DNA of 64,000 nt from Canna indica (Eukaryota; Streptophyta; Magnoliopsida; Zingiberales; Cannaceae), in contig CP136896.1 in NCBI GenBank assembly GCA_034359265.1, positions 37,314,001 to 37,378,000 on the forward strand, written 5' to 3'. The position numbers and the translations under genes are program-made. This document shows positions 53,882 to 64,000 of this stretch, one piece after another (position 1 is the first letter of the stretch; each line of letters starts with the position of its first letter). Under the pieces are notes generated by a model that was not told where the DNA came from, did not search any database, and was given only the letters and a program-made list of their open reading frames with translations.

Positions 53882-56800
53882 TTAGCATAATTCACAATTG
53901 TCAAAGGGTTATCAAACTATATTACCATGAATTTCAAGGTAATACAGTATGATAAATCTATTCTAGTCTTCATGAAATTTTTTTAAATTTTTACTAAATA
54001 AATTAGAATTTTCAATAAAAATTCAATTTCAATGATCAATCAAAATTCATTTTTGTGCATTTTCAAAAATTCACTGAATATGTTGTTTTAAAAATAAAAA
54101 TTTCAATTTTTATGTTAAGCTATAATCCGTCAAGTTAACATACCAATATATATCATAAAATTATGAACTTTTATGTCTATATTAAAGATTCAATCAAGAT
54201 TCTAAAACTTCAAGAATCCTCAAAAATGTTTTTATTTATAATTTTCTAAAAATGTTTGAGTGATAGTATGTCAATTAAATTAGTTCAATCGTGCATATAT
54301 CATCATTAACTTGACCAAATATTATTTCATCAATTTACTCAACAATTTCCAAACTTATGCACATAGAAACCAAACATGAGTAAACATAAATATGTTTGCG
54401 AAGTTTGGACCTACAATTAAATTTCTAAGTCAATTTATTGACTTAGGCCAAATCTATTCAAATATAGGTCTCCTAAAGTGAACCAGATATATATTATTTT
54501 ATCCATTTACATATGATTTTTCAACTTGGAACACATGAAAGTAAATCATGAGAAAACCTAAATGTTCATCAAGCTTTGACTCAAAATGATGTCATTTGCT
54601 CAAAATGTCATCTTAGCATCATTTCATCTAAAAAAATATTTTATTTTTCATGAAATCGGCTAAGTGTCAACTTTTTCATTTTCATATGAATTTTCAAACC
54701 TAGGTACATGGAAGCATAACATAGGTGAATCTAAGTGTGTACCAAGTTTGAACTTAAAAATTAACTTTTTGGCTCAATTAATCAACCTAGAGCAATTTTA
54801 AAAATCAAGCATTATCATGAAATTTCCTAAGTGTCTAAGTTTGCCTTTACTCATGATTTTTCAAAAATAATCACACATAAATATAGCATGACCAAATTCA
54901 AACATGTCTATCAAGTTTGATTAAAAATGAAGTCTCTAGACTATTTTTCTAACCTAGTAAAATTTCATTCTTAACATAAAATCATGAAATCTACTAAGTA
55001 TCAAAATCCTAATTACTAATGAATTTTCAAACATTCAACATTCAAATTCAATTATAAGAATTAAACATTCATAATGGAATACATATAGAAGCATTTAAAC
55101 TTAGATTTTGCAAAAATAAAAGTCATACATCAAACTTGAGAAATTTTCAAAAATTCCTATTTTCTTTCCATTTAGTCTTCCATTTATCATTTTCTCAACT
55201 TGGAAGTAGGCTTTGTTAGTATCATAATGAAATTATAGACCAACTTGCAAGCTAACATATACTAAATAGCGAAGGTTAAATAGAATGTTTCAATTAAAAA
55301 TCTCAACTAAGCAAGATAGTAAATATTCATTTCAAATGAATCAACATGACATCAAAATGAAATGTTTGAAAAAAAGATCTTCAGTCCTTCCTATTGGTTA
55401 AAAACCAAAAGACCACAATTAGCCTAGGGTTTAGAACCGCAAGGTCACATAAGCCCGTTATAGACTACTATAAGGTCTCTGAAGAAACCAAAAATCAAAA
55501 ATAACAAATTATTTTCAAAAGAGTATCAAGACCGAATGAAACTAATTCAAATCAAATATGTATCATATACTCCAACTTTAAAAGAACAAATAGAGTAAGA
55601 GGAGCCATACCAATGTACTTTTGATGCCAACTTTACCTAGGTATCAAGATAACTTGAAGTTGCAACCATGTAATACCCAAGAAATTGCCTAATATAAAAT
55701 TTTAATTGGTGCAGCGTACCGGATCGAGATAGAGTCGAATCAAGTCACGAAGTCGTCGTGAGTAGAAGGCATAATTTAAATTCTAGACCCGTCATTAATG
55801 TTCTTTTATAGTTGTATGTATGGATGGCTTATGTGGGTTGGAGTCAAGTTCACGGGTCGAGTCAGGGTTCGGTCCGAACTTAAGTGGAGTCAAGTAAGAG
55901 GGTTAAGTGAAGAAGGGTAATTAGATCAAAAAAGAGAGAGAAAACTTATCTTCCCACCCCAAGCCGCCGTGCGGTTCAAGGAAAGATAGAGCCGCACGCA
56001 ACCCGAGTTAGGGTTCTGTGTCGTCGTTGGAGAAAAATCGGGAACACCTTCGTCTCGTCCATCATCTTCTTCTAATCGAGATGAGTGATTAGATGTTGTT
56101 GCAAGGTTAGGTGTGTGGCCGAGCCAAGTAAAAATACTAGATCGAGGATTTTTCCTGCAGAGTTCTTGTCGATTGGTGACGTTTTTTAATCTCCCCATCA
56201 TTTTTCTTCGTCGATGTACTGGATTAGTTTTAGATGATCTGGTTTTAATGATATAAGGGCCGACCAAATAGAGGGAAAAGGGGAAAGGTCATGCCGAAAA
56301 TTTTTTCAATTCCCTCGAGTGGCTAACCCCCCCCCCCCCCTTTGATCAAATTTGTAATGAAAATATGTAGATCCACGGTTTAATCGCTGAAGTTGATGAT
56401 CAAAATCCCTCTTCCTCTACTACTGGGGCTCGGCCGAGCAAGGTGAGCCCGCTCAAGGTCCGACCGAGCAAGGAGGAAGGGAATTGGATCAAGAAATCAA
56501 TAAGGGTAGATTATTAGTCAAATCTTTTAGGCACATGGTCGAAACCCCTCTTTCCCTACTGTTGTAGGCTCGGCCGAGCAAGGCATTGTTGGCCCAAGGG
56601 TTACCCCTAGGCTTCGATCTCTATTTTGATGATAACAAACATGTATTTAATATATGTCTGTGTAGTTTTAAGTTCGGGTTGAGGTTGCGATAAGCACGCG
56701 AACTTCGCTCGGAGAATCGTAAAAATCGTCAAGAAAGGCTCGGATGCAAATTAAGTAGATTCCTTGTAATATATCCATAGGATCTCATCTCAAGCCTATT

Positions 56801-57289
56801 TGTAAAGTTATCCAAATCAAAATTTGGTAACAAAACCCATGGAAAAGCGTGTAACAAAGCAAATGTAAAAATCAACCTCAGCCCAGGTTCGGTCGACAGG
56901 TCGGTCGATCGAACAAGGCAGAAAAATGGTAGTAGCCACTTCATTTGACCGGTCGGTCGATCGAACAAGGCCAAAATCTAGCAGTGGTTAATTTCAGAGC
57001 ATTAATCAAGTAAGTACATCTAGAATACTAAAACTTGTGCACACATATCTCTTTGGTCTTTGTGATGTTGCAAGTCAAGGTAGAAAATTATATTGTTATG
57101 TTTTGGTAGATGATTTCTCAAGATTTACATGGGTTTTCTTCCTAGCTAAGAGAAATGAAACTTTTGATTTCTTCAAAATGTTTGCTAGGAGAGTTGAAAA
57201 TGAGAAAGGAATTTCAATCTTGAAAATTTGAAGTGATAATGGAGGAGAATTCAAAAATGAAAAATTTACCGAATTTTGTGATGAATTGG
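53882..57289. repeat. Tandem duplication, copy 2
   Basis: Second copy of 50201-53629. Sub-parts are: inverted Sirevirus non-coding DNA 53882-55668 (conserved block 55384-55490), gypsy LTR 55669-56586, Sirevirus LTR fragment 56587-56995, and integrase start 56996-57289. The left junction joins integrase (...VGYFHN) to Sirevirus non-coding DNA. The right end is a deletion junction into the copia linker. Confidence 0.93.
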
Positions 57290-57780
57290 GTTACTCAAAT
57301 AATTCTTAAGGCATATAGAGTTTATAATCGTAGAACTATGATTGTTGAACAATCTATGCAAGTTACGTTTGATGAAACTAATGATTCTTCAAGAAATATT
57401 AGGATTGTGAATGTAGGTGAGAAACTTGAGGAACCCACATTTCATGATAAAGAGGTTGAGGAAAAAAACAATAAGGAAAATCAACATGGAGAACCCTCAT
57501 CCTCAACTCTACCTCAAGATGAAGAAGAAGAAGAAGAAGAAGAAGATGCTTTACCACCTCTCCCCAAAGGGTACCGGTTGATTAAAGATCATCCAATGGA
57601 TCAAGTCATTGGAGAACCATCAACGGGAGTGGTAACGCGCTCTAAACTTAAGAACATTTGTCAATATGTAGCATTCATATCTCAAGTAGAGCAAAAAAAT
57701 ATTAAGGAAGCAATGGAAGATGAATTTTGGGTAATAGCTATGCAAGAAGAACTTAATCAATTTGTTAGGGATGAAGTATG
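56996..57780 (+). pseudogene. Sirevirus integrase start fused to pol linker
   Basis: HTYLFGLCDVASQGRK...DDFSRFTWVFFLAKRNETFDFFKMFARR: the first catalytic Asp is changed to Tyr (HTYLFG). A TGA follows, then SDNGGEFKNEKF. At about 57290 the rest of integrase is deleted, and the frame enters the linker (LKAYRVYNRRT...ESMQVTFDET-like) with a poly-Glu run coded by GAA repeats (57520-57546). It ends at TGA 57779-57781. Confidence 0.78.
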
Positions 57781-58426
57781 AGACTTAATACCTAGATCTA
57801 GCGGACAAATCGTGATCGAGACTAAATGGGTATTTAGAAACAAGTTAGATGAAAGAGGTTTAGTCATTAGTAACAAAGTTAGGTTAGTGGCCCAAGGGTA
57901 CAATCAAGAAGAAGGAATTGATTATAATGAAACTTATTCTCCCGTAGCTAGATTAGAGGCAATTCGCATGCTTTTAGCTTATGCTAGATTTAAAGGGTTT
58001 AAACTTTTTCAAATGGATGTTAAAAGTGTGTTTTTAAAAGGTTTTATCGATGAAGAAGTTTGTGTTGAACAACCCCCCGGATTTGAAAGTTTTGAGTTTC
58101 CAAATCATGTTTTTAAACTTAAAAAGGCTTTATATGGCTTAAAACAAACCCCAAGGGCTTGGTATGAAAGGCTTTCCACATTTTTGATAGATCAAGGCTT
58201 TAGCATTGGAAAAGCTGAGGTTTCGCTTTTTATAAAACATAATGAAAATGATATTATACTCGTGCAAATTTATGTTGATGATATAATATTTGGTGCTACT
58301 AATGAATTACTTTGTGAGTGGTTTGCAAAGTGCTTGCAAGAAGAGTTTGAGATGAGCATGATGGGAGACAACTTTCTTTCATGCTTGGTCTCCAAATCAA
58401 GCAAACCAACAAAGGAATTTTCATAA
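57781..58426 (+). pseudogene. Sirevirus reverse transcriptase
   Basis: A 204-codon open stretch (57812-58426) with TKWVFRNKLDERG, LVAQGYNQEEGIDYNETYSPVARLEAIR, FQMDVKSVFLKGF, VEQPPGFE and ALYGLKQTPRAWYERL, and the catalytic box YVDDIIFG. The RT is nearly intact. A TGA at 57779 precedes it, and the frame shifts near 58375 into the next frame. The wording is of Sirevirus type. Confidence 0.88.
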
Positions 58427-58858
58427 ATCAAGCTAAATACACAAAGGAGCTCATCAAAAGGTTTGGAATGAATGAAGCCAAGATAGCTTCTACACCAATG
58501 AGCACATCCATCAAGCTTGACAAAGATGAAGATGGTGTCAAAGTAGATGAAAAACGATATCGAGGTATGATTGGTAGCCTTCTCTATTTAACTGCAAGTA
58601 GACCCGATATCATGTTTAGTGTTTGTGCATGTGCTAGGTTTCAATCTTATCCTAGAATGTCTCACTTGAGTGCGGTCAAACGGATATTGAGATATTTGAA
58701 GGGCACGGTTGACTTAGGATTATGGTATCCATGTAATACATCTTTCGATTTAATTGGTTTTTCGGATGCCAATTTTGCCGGGTTTAAAGTAGATCGAAAA
58801 AGCACTAGTGGGTGTTGTCAATTCCTAGGGATGAGTCTTGTTTATTGGTTTTCAAAGA
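58381..58858 (+). pseudogene. Sirevirus RT end and RNase H, truncated by Gypsy-5
   Basis: LGLQIKQTNKGIFINQAKYTKELIKRF, then IGSLLYLTASRPDIMFSVC and LKGTVDLGLWY. RNase H starts with GFSDANFAGFKVDRKSTSGCCQFLG. It is cut within SLVYWFSK, before the second half of RNase H, by the gypsy LTR at 58859. Confidence 0.85.
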
Positions 58859-60806
58859 TGTCACGACCCAAATGCAGGGTCACGTGATCGGCTAGGGTAT
58901 ACGTACCTATACCTCACAGCTTAACTCATGCACATGCAACATCACTGTCAAGAGGTTAATCAGATCAAATCCCTACCATGCCCAAAGGCAACATCACCAT
59001 CAAGAGGTGCATCGGGTCGAATCCCTACCATGCCCAAAGGCAACATCACCATCAAGAGGTGCATCGGGTTGAATCTCTACCATGCCTAGAGGCAATGACA
59101 CATACAAGGATAATCGGGAAAGACCCTCCGAACTTATTCTGCAGGTTACGAATTTTGGCGTCCAACCACCCGGGTGTAGCCCGAACCACGGCTCCTAATC
59201 AAGCCACTCCGTCATTCCCAAATATATGACGCATCAAGACCTAAGTCAAGATTCCCCTACGATGTCCTAGTGTTGTCCTCATTATGAAGCGTCTCAACAC
59301 TCCAAACCCGACCCCTACCCCTTAGACCCGTAACGTCATAAACCCGTGTGGTTTTATTTCATGAATACCTTGTAAGTTTGTTCATAACAGATTATGCTCC
59401 CCCTTAGCCCCAATTTTAATTATAGAATTAAAATTTATATCATCTCAATTAGGGTTTTGTTTTAGAGTTTTATTTTAGATAACTGTTCTGCCCAGAACTG
59501 CTATGACTGACCCCAATCTAGTCTCCAAAGTGTTTCCTACGTTTCCAAACTATGTTTTCCAGTCAAAACGATAGATTACATGACTATGTTCAGAGATCTA
59601 AGCACATAATAACAGAGAAATAAAAAATTAGCCCAGATTTAACAAACATTACATAAATTTCAGAAAGCTGAAATTTCCACCACATCAAGGAATAAAATCC
59701 GAATTTTGCATAATTAAATTCCCAAATTTATAACACCACAGATTCAAGTCATCATGCCAATCATGCATACAATCTCATAATTTTATTGAATAAAAACTAG
59801 CATATATAACAAGAATTCCTTAATCAAGAATCAAGCATTAAGATCAAGGATCCCCTTCTCAAGAATACTTAATTAGTCATTATCAAGATCTTAATCCTAC
59901 CACATGATTTCTACCCAAAATCACAAATTTAATCCTAAGCATGCAATCCACAAATCAAGAAACCAAATTGGGAGAAAAAATCATGATTTGCACATCAAGA
60001 AAATATGGCAAGAACTCAAAGAAAATCCAAGAACAAGGCATAAATACCGAGCCGTCACGAACGGCTTCAAAAAATCCAATTAAAATCCCGAAAAGAGAGG
60101 GTAAAGCACTCACCTTAATTTGGAAAAATATTAGGAAAAAAATCTCGGACGACGGCCTCGAATCCAGCTTCAAAAGGCCGACGGCTCAACATAAAAAAAT
60201 GGCTCCAGGGGGAAAGAAGAGACGGAGAGGAAGCATGCGGCTCGGCTCGGCTCGAAAGAGAAAGAAGGAAGAGAGGAAGAGGAAGAAAAAATAGTGGCTC
60301 AGCTTGGCTTTGGGTGGCGGCTCCAAGGAGAAAGGGAAAGGGGGTTGGCGGCTTGGCTTGGCTTGGTGGCTGACTCCCTTTCTCAACTTTTTAGGTGGCT
60401 CCAAAATAGGAGCCACAAGCCATGAGGGGGGGTTTTGTACACCCTCCTCAACCCTAACCCCTTAAACCATTAATTCACAACCCGCATCCATCTTAAGCCA
60501 AAATCAAAACCCGCTAACCCGATAGACTTAAATAATTTAATTAATTTCATTCTAATAAATCATGAACAATTAATCAAATACCCATATGAACATAATTAAC
60601 AGCTATGCACACACAACACCAAATTAAATACTCTCAACCACCCAAGCCTAAAAATTCATAAATTCATAAATTTATATTCTACTTACCCGAGCTTGCAAGC
60701 TCGCTCCGGACCATGAGTTGACTCAACTCGATCACGAACTAGTCCGCTAAGCTGGCAAATACACGTAAAAGGAAAAATAATAAATTTAAATATCTGGGAT
60801 TTTACA
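58859..60806 (-). repeat. Gypsy-5 3' LTR (minus strand, 1.95 kb)
   Basis: On the minus strand TGTAAAATCCC (60806) to ...GGGTCGTGACA (58859), preceded by the tract CTTTAAGGAGGGAGGAT. It shows the stem-loop GTGGCTCC/GGAGCCAC (60409-60416/60395-60402) and donor AAG|GTGAGTG (60113). A 52-bp tandem repeat (58937-59092) lies near the end. The ORF at 59941-60294 is LTR sequence, not a gene. Confidence 0.85.
58937..59118. repeat. 52-bp tandem repeat in the LTR
   Basis: Copies start at 58937, 58989 and 59041, with a decayed fourth at 59093. Units share AACATCACCATCAAGAGGTG and CCTACCATGCCCAAAGG. Exact 52-bp spacing. Confidence 0.85.
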
Positions 60807-60822
60807 ATCCTCCCTCCTTAAA

Positions 60823-61325
60823 GAAAATTCATTCTCAAATTTCAAAAAAGAATAAGAACTCACCACATCAACAAATAATGAAGGATAACACTCCCTCATA
60901 TCCTGCTCCACCTCCCAGGTGGCCTCCTGGCCATAATGGTGCTCCCATCTGACTTTAACCAAGGCAATCTCCTTGGACCTCAATTTTCGAATCTGTTGGT
61001 CTAGCACCTCAACTGGCCGCTCGTCATAGGAGGCTGTTGAATCCACCTCTATTGTGGTAGGCTCAATCACATGGGACTTATCTCGAATATACCTCTTCAG
61101 CATAGACACATGGAATACTGGATGTACTCGGTCCATACTATGAGGTAGGGCCAACTCATAGACCATGGCTCCCTTGCGCCTGAGAATAGGAAACGACCTA
61201 ATGAACCTAGGACTTAGCTTTTCTTTCTTATAAAACCTCACTACCCCTTTCATAGGGGATACCTTGAGGAACACCATGTCTCTCTCAGCAAACTCTACCT
61301 CCCTGGCCTTTCCATCGATATACAT
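60823..61325 (-). pseudogene. Gypsy-5 integrase C-terminus and chromodomain
   Basis: Minus strand. VFLKVSPMKGVVRF, LSPRFIRSFPIL (GPF domain with changes), VHPVFHVSMLKRYI, then the chromodomain end EIALVKVRWEHHYGQEATWEV and CYPSLF. The frame is open from 61325 through the PPT to 60786. A stop at 61326-61328 separates it from the preceding part. Confidence 0.82.
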
Positions 61326-61328
61326 TTC

Positions 61329-62110
61329 CTAGCGACTCTGAGCTGCCAACAGCCTCTCCCTGATCTGCTTTACTTTTCCCACAACCTCTTCTACCAAATC
61401 AGGTCCCATCATAAGGGAATCTCCTGCCTCAAACCAGCCAACAGGCGACCTGCATCTCCGCCCATACAACGCCTCAAAGGGGCCATCCCAATGCTGCTGA
61501 CACACCAGGCACTTAGACACAAACTCAGCCACTTCTCTTCTCATGCTTTTCCACCAATAATTATGTTTGACATGTCGGTACATCTTCGTGGCTCCCAGAT
61601 GCATAGAATAGGTGGATCGATGAGCCATCTCCAGCACCTGCTTGCGATCCTCAGCCATATATGGTACCACAATCCGGTTCTTAAACCAAAGGACGCCCTC
61701 CGAGTCCACATTGAACCCATTATCTGCATCTCCTCTCCTGGCCAGATCCTTAGTGAGTGCACAAAAGACATCCTCCTCCTGCGCTGCTCGCAGCATGTCA
61801 ACCAATGTCGATTGCAATCTCAAGTGAGCCACCAGCGTACCAAAATCTGATACTGACAAGACTGCTCTGCCATCCAAACGTAGGGCCAAATCTTGATTCA
61901 ACGGCCTCCTCCTGACTGCCAAATGGGCCTAACTGCCAATAGAGTTCCTGCTCAGAGCATCAGCTACCACATTAGCCTTCCCTGGATGGTACATGATGAT
62001 GCAGTCATAGTCCTTCAATAGCTCAAGCCATCTTCTCTGCCATTCTACATCAGCACACAACCTAAGCCGATTCGGGAGACATCACAATAAACAACAAAAC
62101 CTCTTGAACC
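61329..62110 (-). pseudogene. Gypsy-5 RNase H end and integrase with core deleted
   Basis: Minus strand. RNase H remnants and the tether lie at about 62110-61925. The zinc-binding part is HRSTYSMHLGATKMYRHV to CLVCQQ. The frame then jumps straight to [22 protein letters not shown], so about 200 residues of the catalytic core are missing. The Trp codon in GWFEA is intact here, unlike in Gypsy-1 to -3. Confidence 0.8.
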
Positions 62111-62960
62111 TGAGGGTATTGCTAGAACTGGCGTCGACGTCAAGCAGTCTTTGAGCTTCAGAAAGCTCTCCTCTCACCTACTGTCACATTCGAACTTGAC
62201 CTTCTTCTAGATCAGGCGGATCAATGGCGCTGCAATCGTGGAGAAATTCTCCACAAACATTCTGTAGTAACTTGCCAACCCCAGAAAACTGTGAATCTCC
62301 GAGACATTGGTCGGCCTCTTCCAGTTCTAAACTGCCTCTATCTTTGTAGGGTCCACCTTTATTCCTTCCTTGGACACCACATGACCAAGAACCCCTACGC
62401 TCTCTAGCCAGAACTCGCACTTGGAAATTTTGGCATACAACCTGTGCTCCATGAGAGTTTCCAGAACCACCCTCAAGTGCTCAGCATGCTCCGCCTTGCT
62501 CCTGGAATAAATCAAAATGTCATCAATGAACACAATCACAAACTTATCCAAGTATTCCTTGAACACCCAGTTAATCAGGCCCATAAATACTGCAGGTGCA
62601 TTAGTCAGCCCGAAAGATATCACCAAAAACTCAAAATGCTCATACCTTGACCTGAAAGCAGTCTTAGGGACGTCACTATCCCGAATCCTCAACTGATGAT
62701 ACCCTAACCGCAGGTCAATCTTAGAAAACAACTGCGCTCCCTGAAGCTGATCAAACAAATCATCAATCCTGGGCAACGAGTATCGATTCTTCACTATTAC
62801 CTTGCTAAGCTGTCGGTAATCAAAGCATATTCGCATGGACCCATCATTCTTCTTTACAAAGAGCACTGGAGCACCCAAAGACGAAACACTGTGGCAAATG
62901 AAACCCAGATCAAGCAACTCCTACAACAGGGACTTAAACTCCCTCAACTCAGCTTGTGCC
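62111..62960 (-). pseudogene. Gypsy-5 reverse transcriptase
   Basis: Minus strand, open 62917-62327 (196 codons). [55 protein letters not shown] and the catalytic [12 protein letters not shown]. It continues broken to 62184. RNase H is partly deleted after it (junction near 62080). Confidence 0.85.
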
Positions 62961-63700
62961 ATCCGATACTGAGGAATGGAGATCGGCTTCACCCCTAGCT
63001 GTAAATTGATACAGAATTCGATCTCTCTCTCTCTGGAGGTAACCCTGGCAACTCCTCCGGAAATACATCGGAGAACCCGCATACTACAGGCATCCTCCCG
63101 ATGTCTCTTGCCGCATCTCCACCTTCCTCTGCCATCAACACAAAGGCCAAAAATGACTGACACCCGCCGAACAGTAACTTCCGGGCCTTAAGAGCTGATA
63201 TCACCATCAACGGCTCACCCCTTCCCTCACTCTAGAAGGCAAACTGGGGCATCTCGAGCTTACTGAAGGTCACAGTCTTAGCCCTGCAATCAACTAAGGC
63301 GAAATGGTCCGCCAACCAGTCCATGCCCAATATCACATTAAGCTCCAACATCGGCAGGAGTATCAAATCATCCATCAGCACATGCCCATAAATGACAACC
63401 TTGCAGCCTCAAAAGACTATCTCTGCCATCACAGAAACACCCGTAGGTGTAGACACCACAAGGGGCAATTCAAGCATAGAAGATATCCCTGACAACTTAG
63501 CAGCAACCAAGGCAGACATAAAAGAGTGCATAGCACCTGGACCGAACAAGACATATGCAATAGCTGAACCTACAACAAGGTTACCTAATACTACTGCCCT
63601 GGATGCCTCAACGCCCTCTTTGTTTATAGCGAACACCTGTGCAACGGGCCTCTCTGAACCACTAGCTCTTGGCCTCCTCCCTGAGTCTGACCCCTCTGAG
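62961..63700 (-). pseudogene. Gypsy-5 protease and PR-RT linker
   Basis: Minus strand. VVGSAIAYVLFGPGAMHSFMS (63636-63500) is the protease active-site region with the catalytic Asp and Ser changed (FGPG for LDSG). A MDWLADHF-like phrase follows near 63320, then the [19 protein letters not shown] linker (63210-63010). There are several frame breaks. Confidence 0.78.
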
Positions 63701-64000
63701 CTATGGAACCCACTAACATCGGTGCCTTTCCTCTAGTCAGATCAGGCTACTGGCTACCTCTTCCAAGACAATCCCTCCTAAAGTGCCCAACCTGTCCGCA
63801 CCCAAAACATGCCTCAGAATGAAACCGCTCTTTGTTCGCACATAACCATGGCCCTTAAGCATAAGGTCGCTCTAGACCCATAATTTATATTTCCTGAAAT
63901 CTAAGAGAAAGATCCTCTTATCAATCCAAAATTTCATCTATAGGGGAAATTTACTCTCAGCTAACCCCTGCAGATCCCTTCTGCAGAACTCTATCAACCG
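63701..64000 (-). pseudogene. Gypsy-5 gag zinc knuckle and upstream remnant
   Basis: Minus strand. FHSEACFGCGQVGHFRRDCLGRG (63825-63755) is read in three adjacent parts as an intact CX2CX4HX4C knuckle. Upstream of it (63837-64000) the sequence is degenerate and no clear gag motif can be read before the window ends. Confidence 0.65.

Noticed and set aside
57520..57546. Poly-Glu tract as a possible regulatory domain
   Set aside because: A GAA/GAG microsatellite in the variable pol linker; simple slippage explains it.
59941..60294. 117-codon Lys/Arg-rich ORF
   Set aside because: It lies inside the minus-strand Gypsy-5 LTR leader; composition only, no domain.

Overview
The window is plant (angiosperm) nuclear heterochromatin made almost entirely of nested transposable elements. 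The signs are Ty3/gypsy chromoviruses of Tekay/Del type, Sirevirus-type Ty1/copia elements, an Ac-like hAT element, CACTA and Mutator-type DNA transposons, Met-tRNA-type primer binding sites and heavy C-to-T/G-to-A decay. There is no prokaryotic feature and no intact host gene. The only host-like coding trace is a 220-bp relic resembling exon 1 of a pleiotropic-drug-resistance (PDR, ABCG) transporter at 48593-48812.

Layout. 1-3010: tail and LTR of a Sirevirus, then a minus-strand copia integrase/RT fragment. 3011-21295: a minus-strand non-autonomous Sirevirus (gag but no pol), split by a Tekay-like gypsy element (3900-15763). That gypsy carries a solo Sirevirus LTR in its 5' LTR and has a chimeric 3' LTR. 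21296-43560: a Sirevirus LTR fragment, then a second Tekay-like element hit twice: by a 5.3-kb hAT transposon in gag (24144-29450, 8-bp target duplication) and by a second gag-only Sirevirus between protease and RT (30468-38167). 43561-45716: minus-strand gypsy remnant. 45717-48592: CACTA-type element with a short Ptta-like ORF and a perfect 24-bp hairpin. 48593-50200: PDR relic and a Mutator-type MITE. 50201-57289: a 3.4-kb segment (Sirevirus non-coding DNA, gypsy LTR, Sirevirus LTR, copia integrase) present twice in tandem. 57290-58858: Sirevirus linker, RT and RNase H, cut by a further minus-strand gypsy (58859 to past the window end).

How the parts relate. No polyprotein is intact, so the elements can be mobile only if helped in trans. 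The non-coding parts hold the most unexpected signals: (i) LTRs of both retrotransposon superfamilies place an AATAAA/TATAAAT box in the loop of an inverted repeat whose arms change sequence but stay complementary; (ii) the gypsy LTRs add a second covarying stem-loop and a conserved GT...AG pair that looks like a leader intron inside the LTR; (iii) gag-only Sireviruses share a 3-kb non-coding region with repeated TTGAC-N4-GTCAA palindromes and a conserved block after gag; (iv) independent gypsy copies carry the same TAG stops at CHG sites. Gene boundaries within decayed elements are approximate; LTR ends and target duplications were read base by base.
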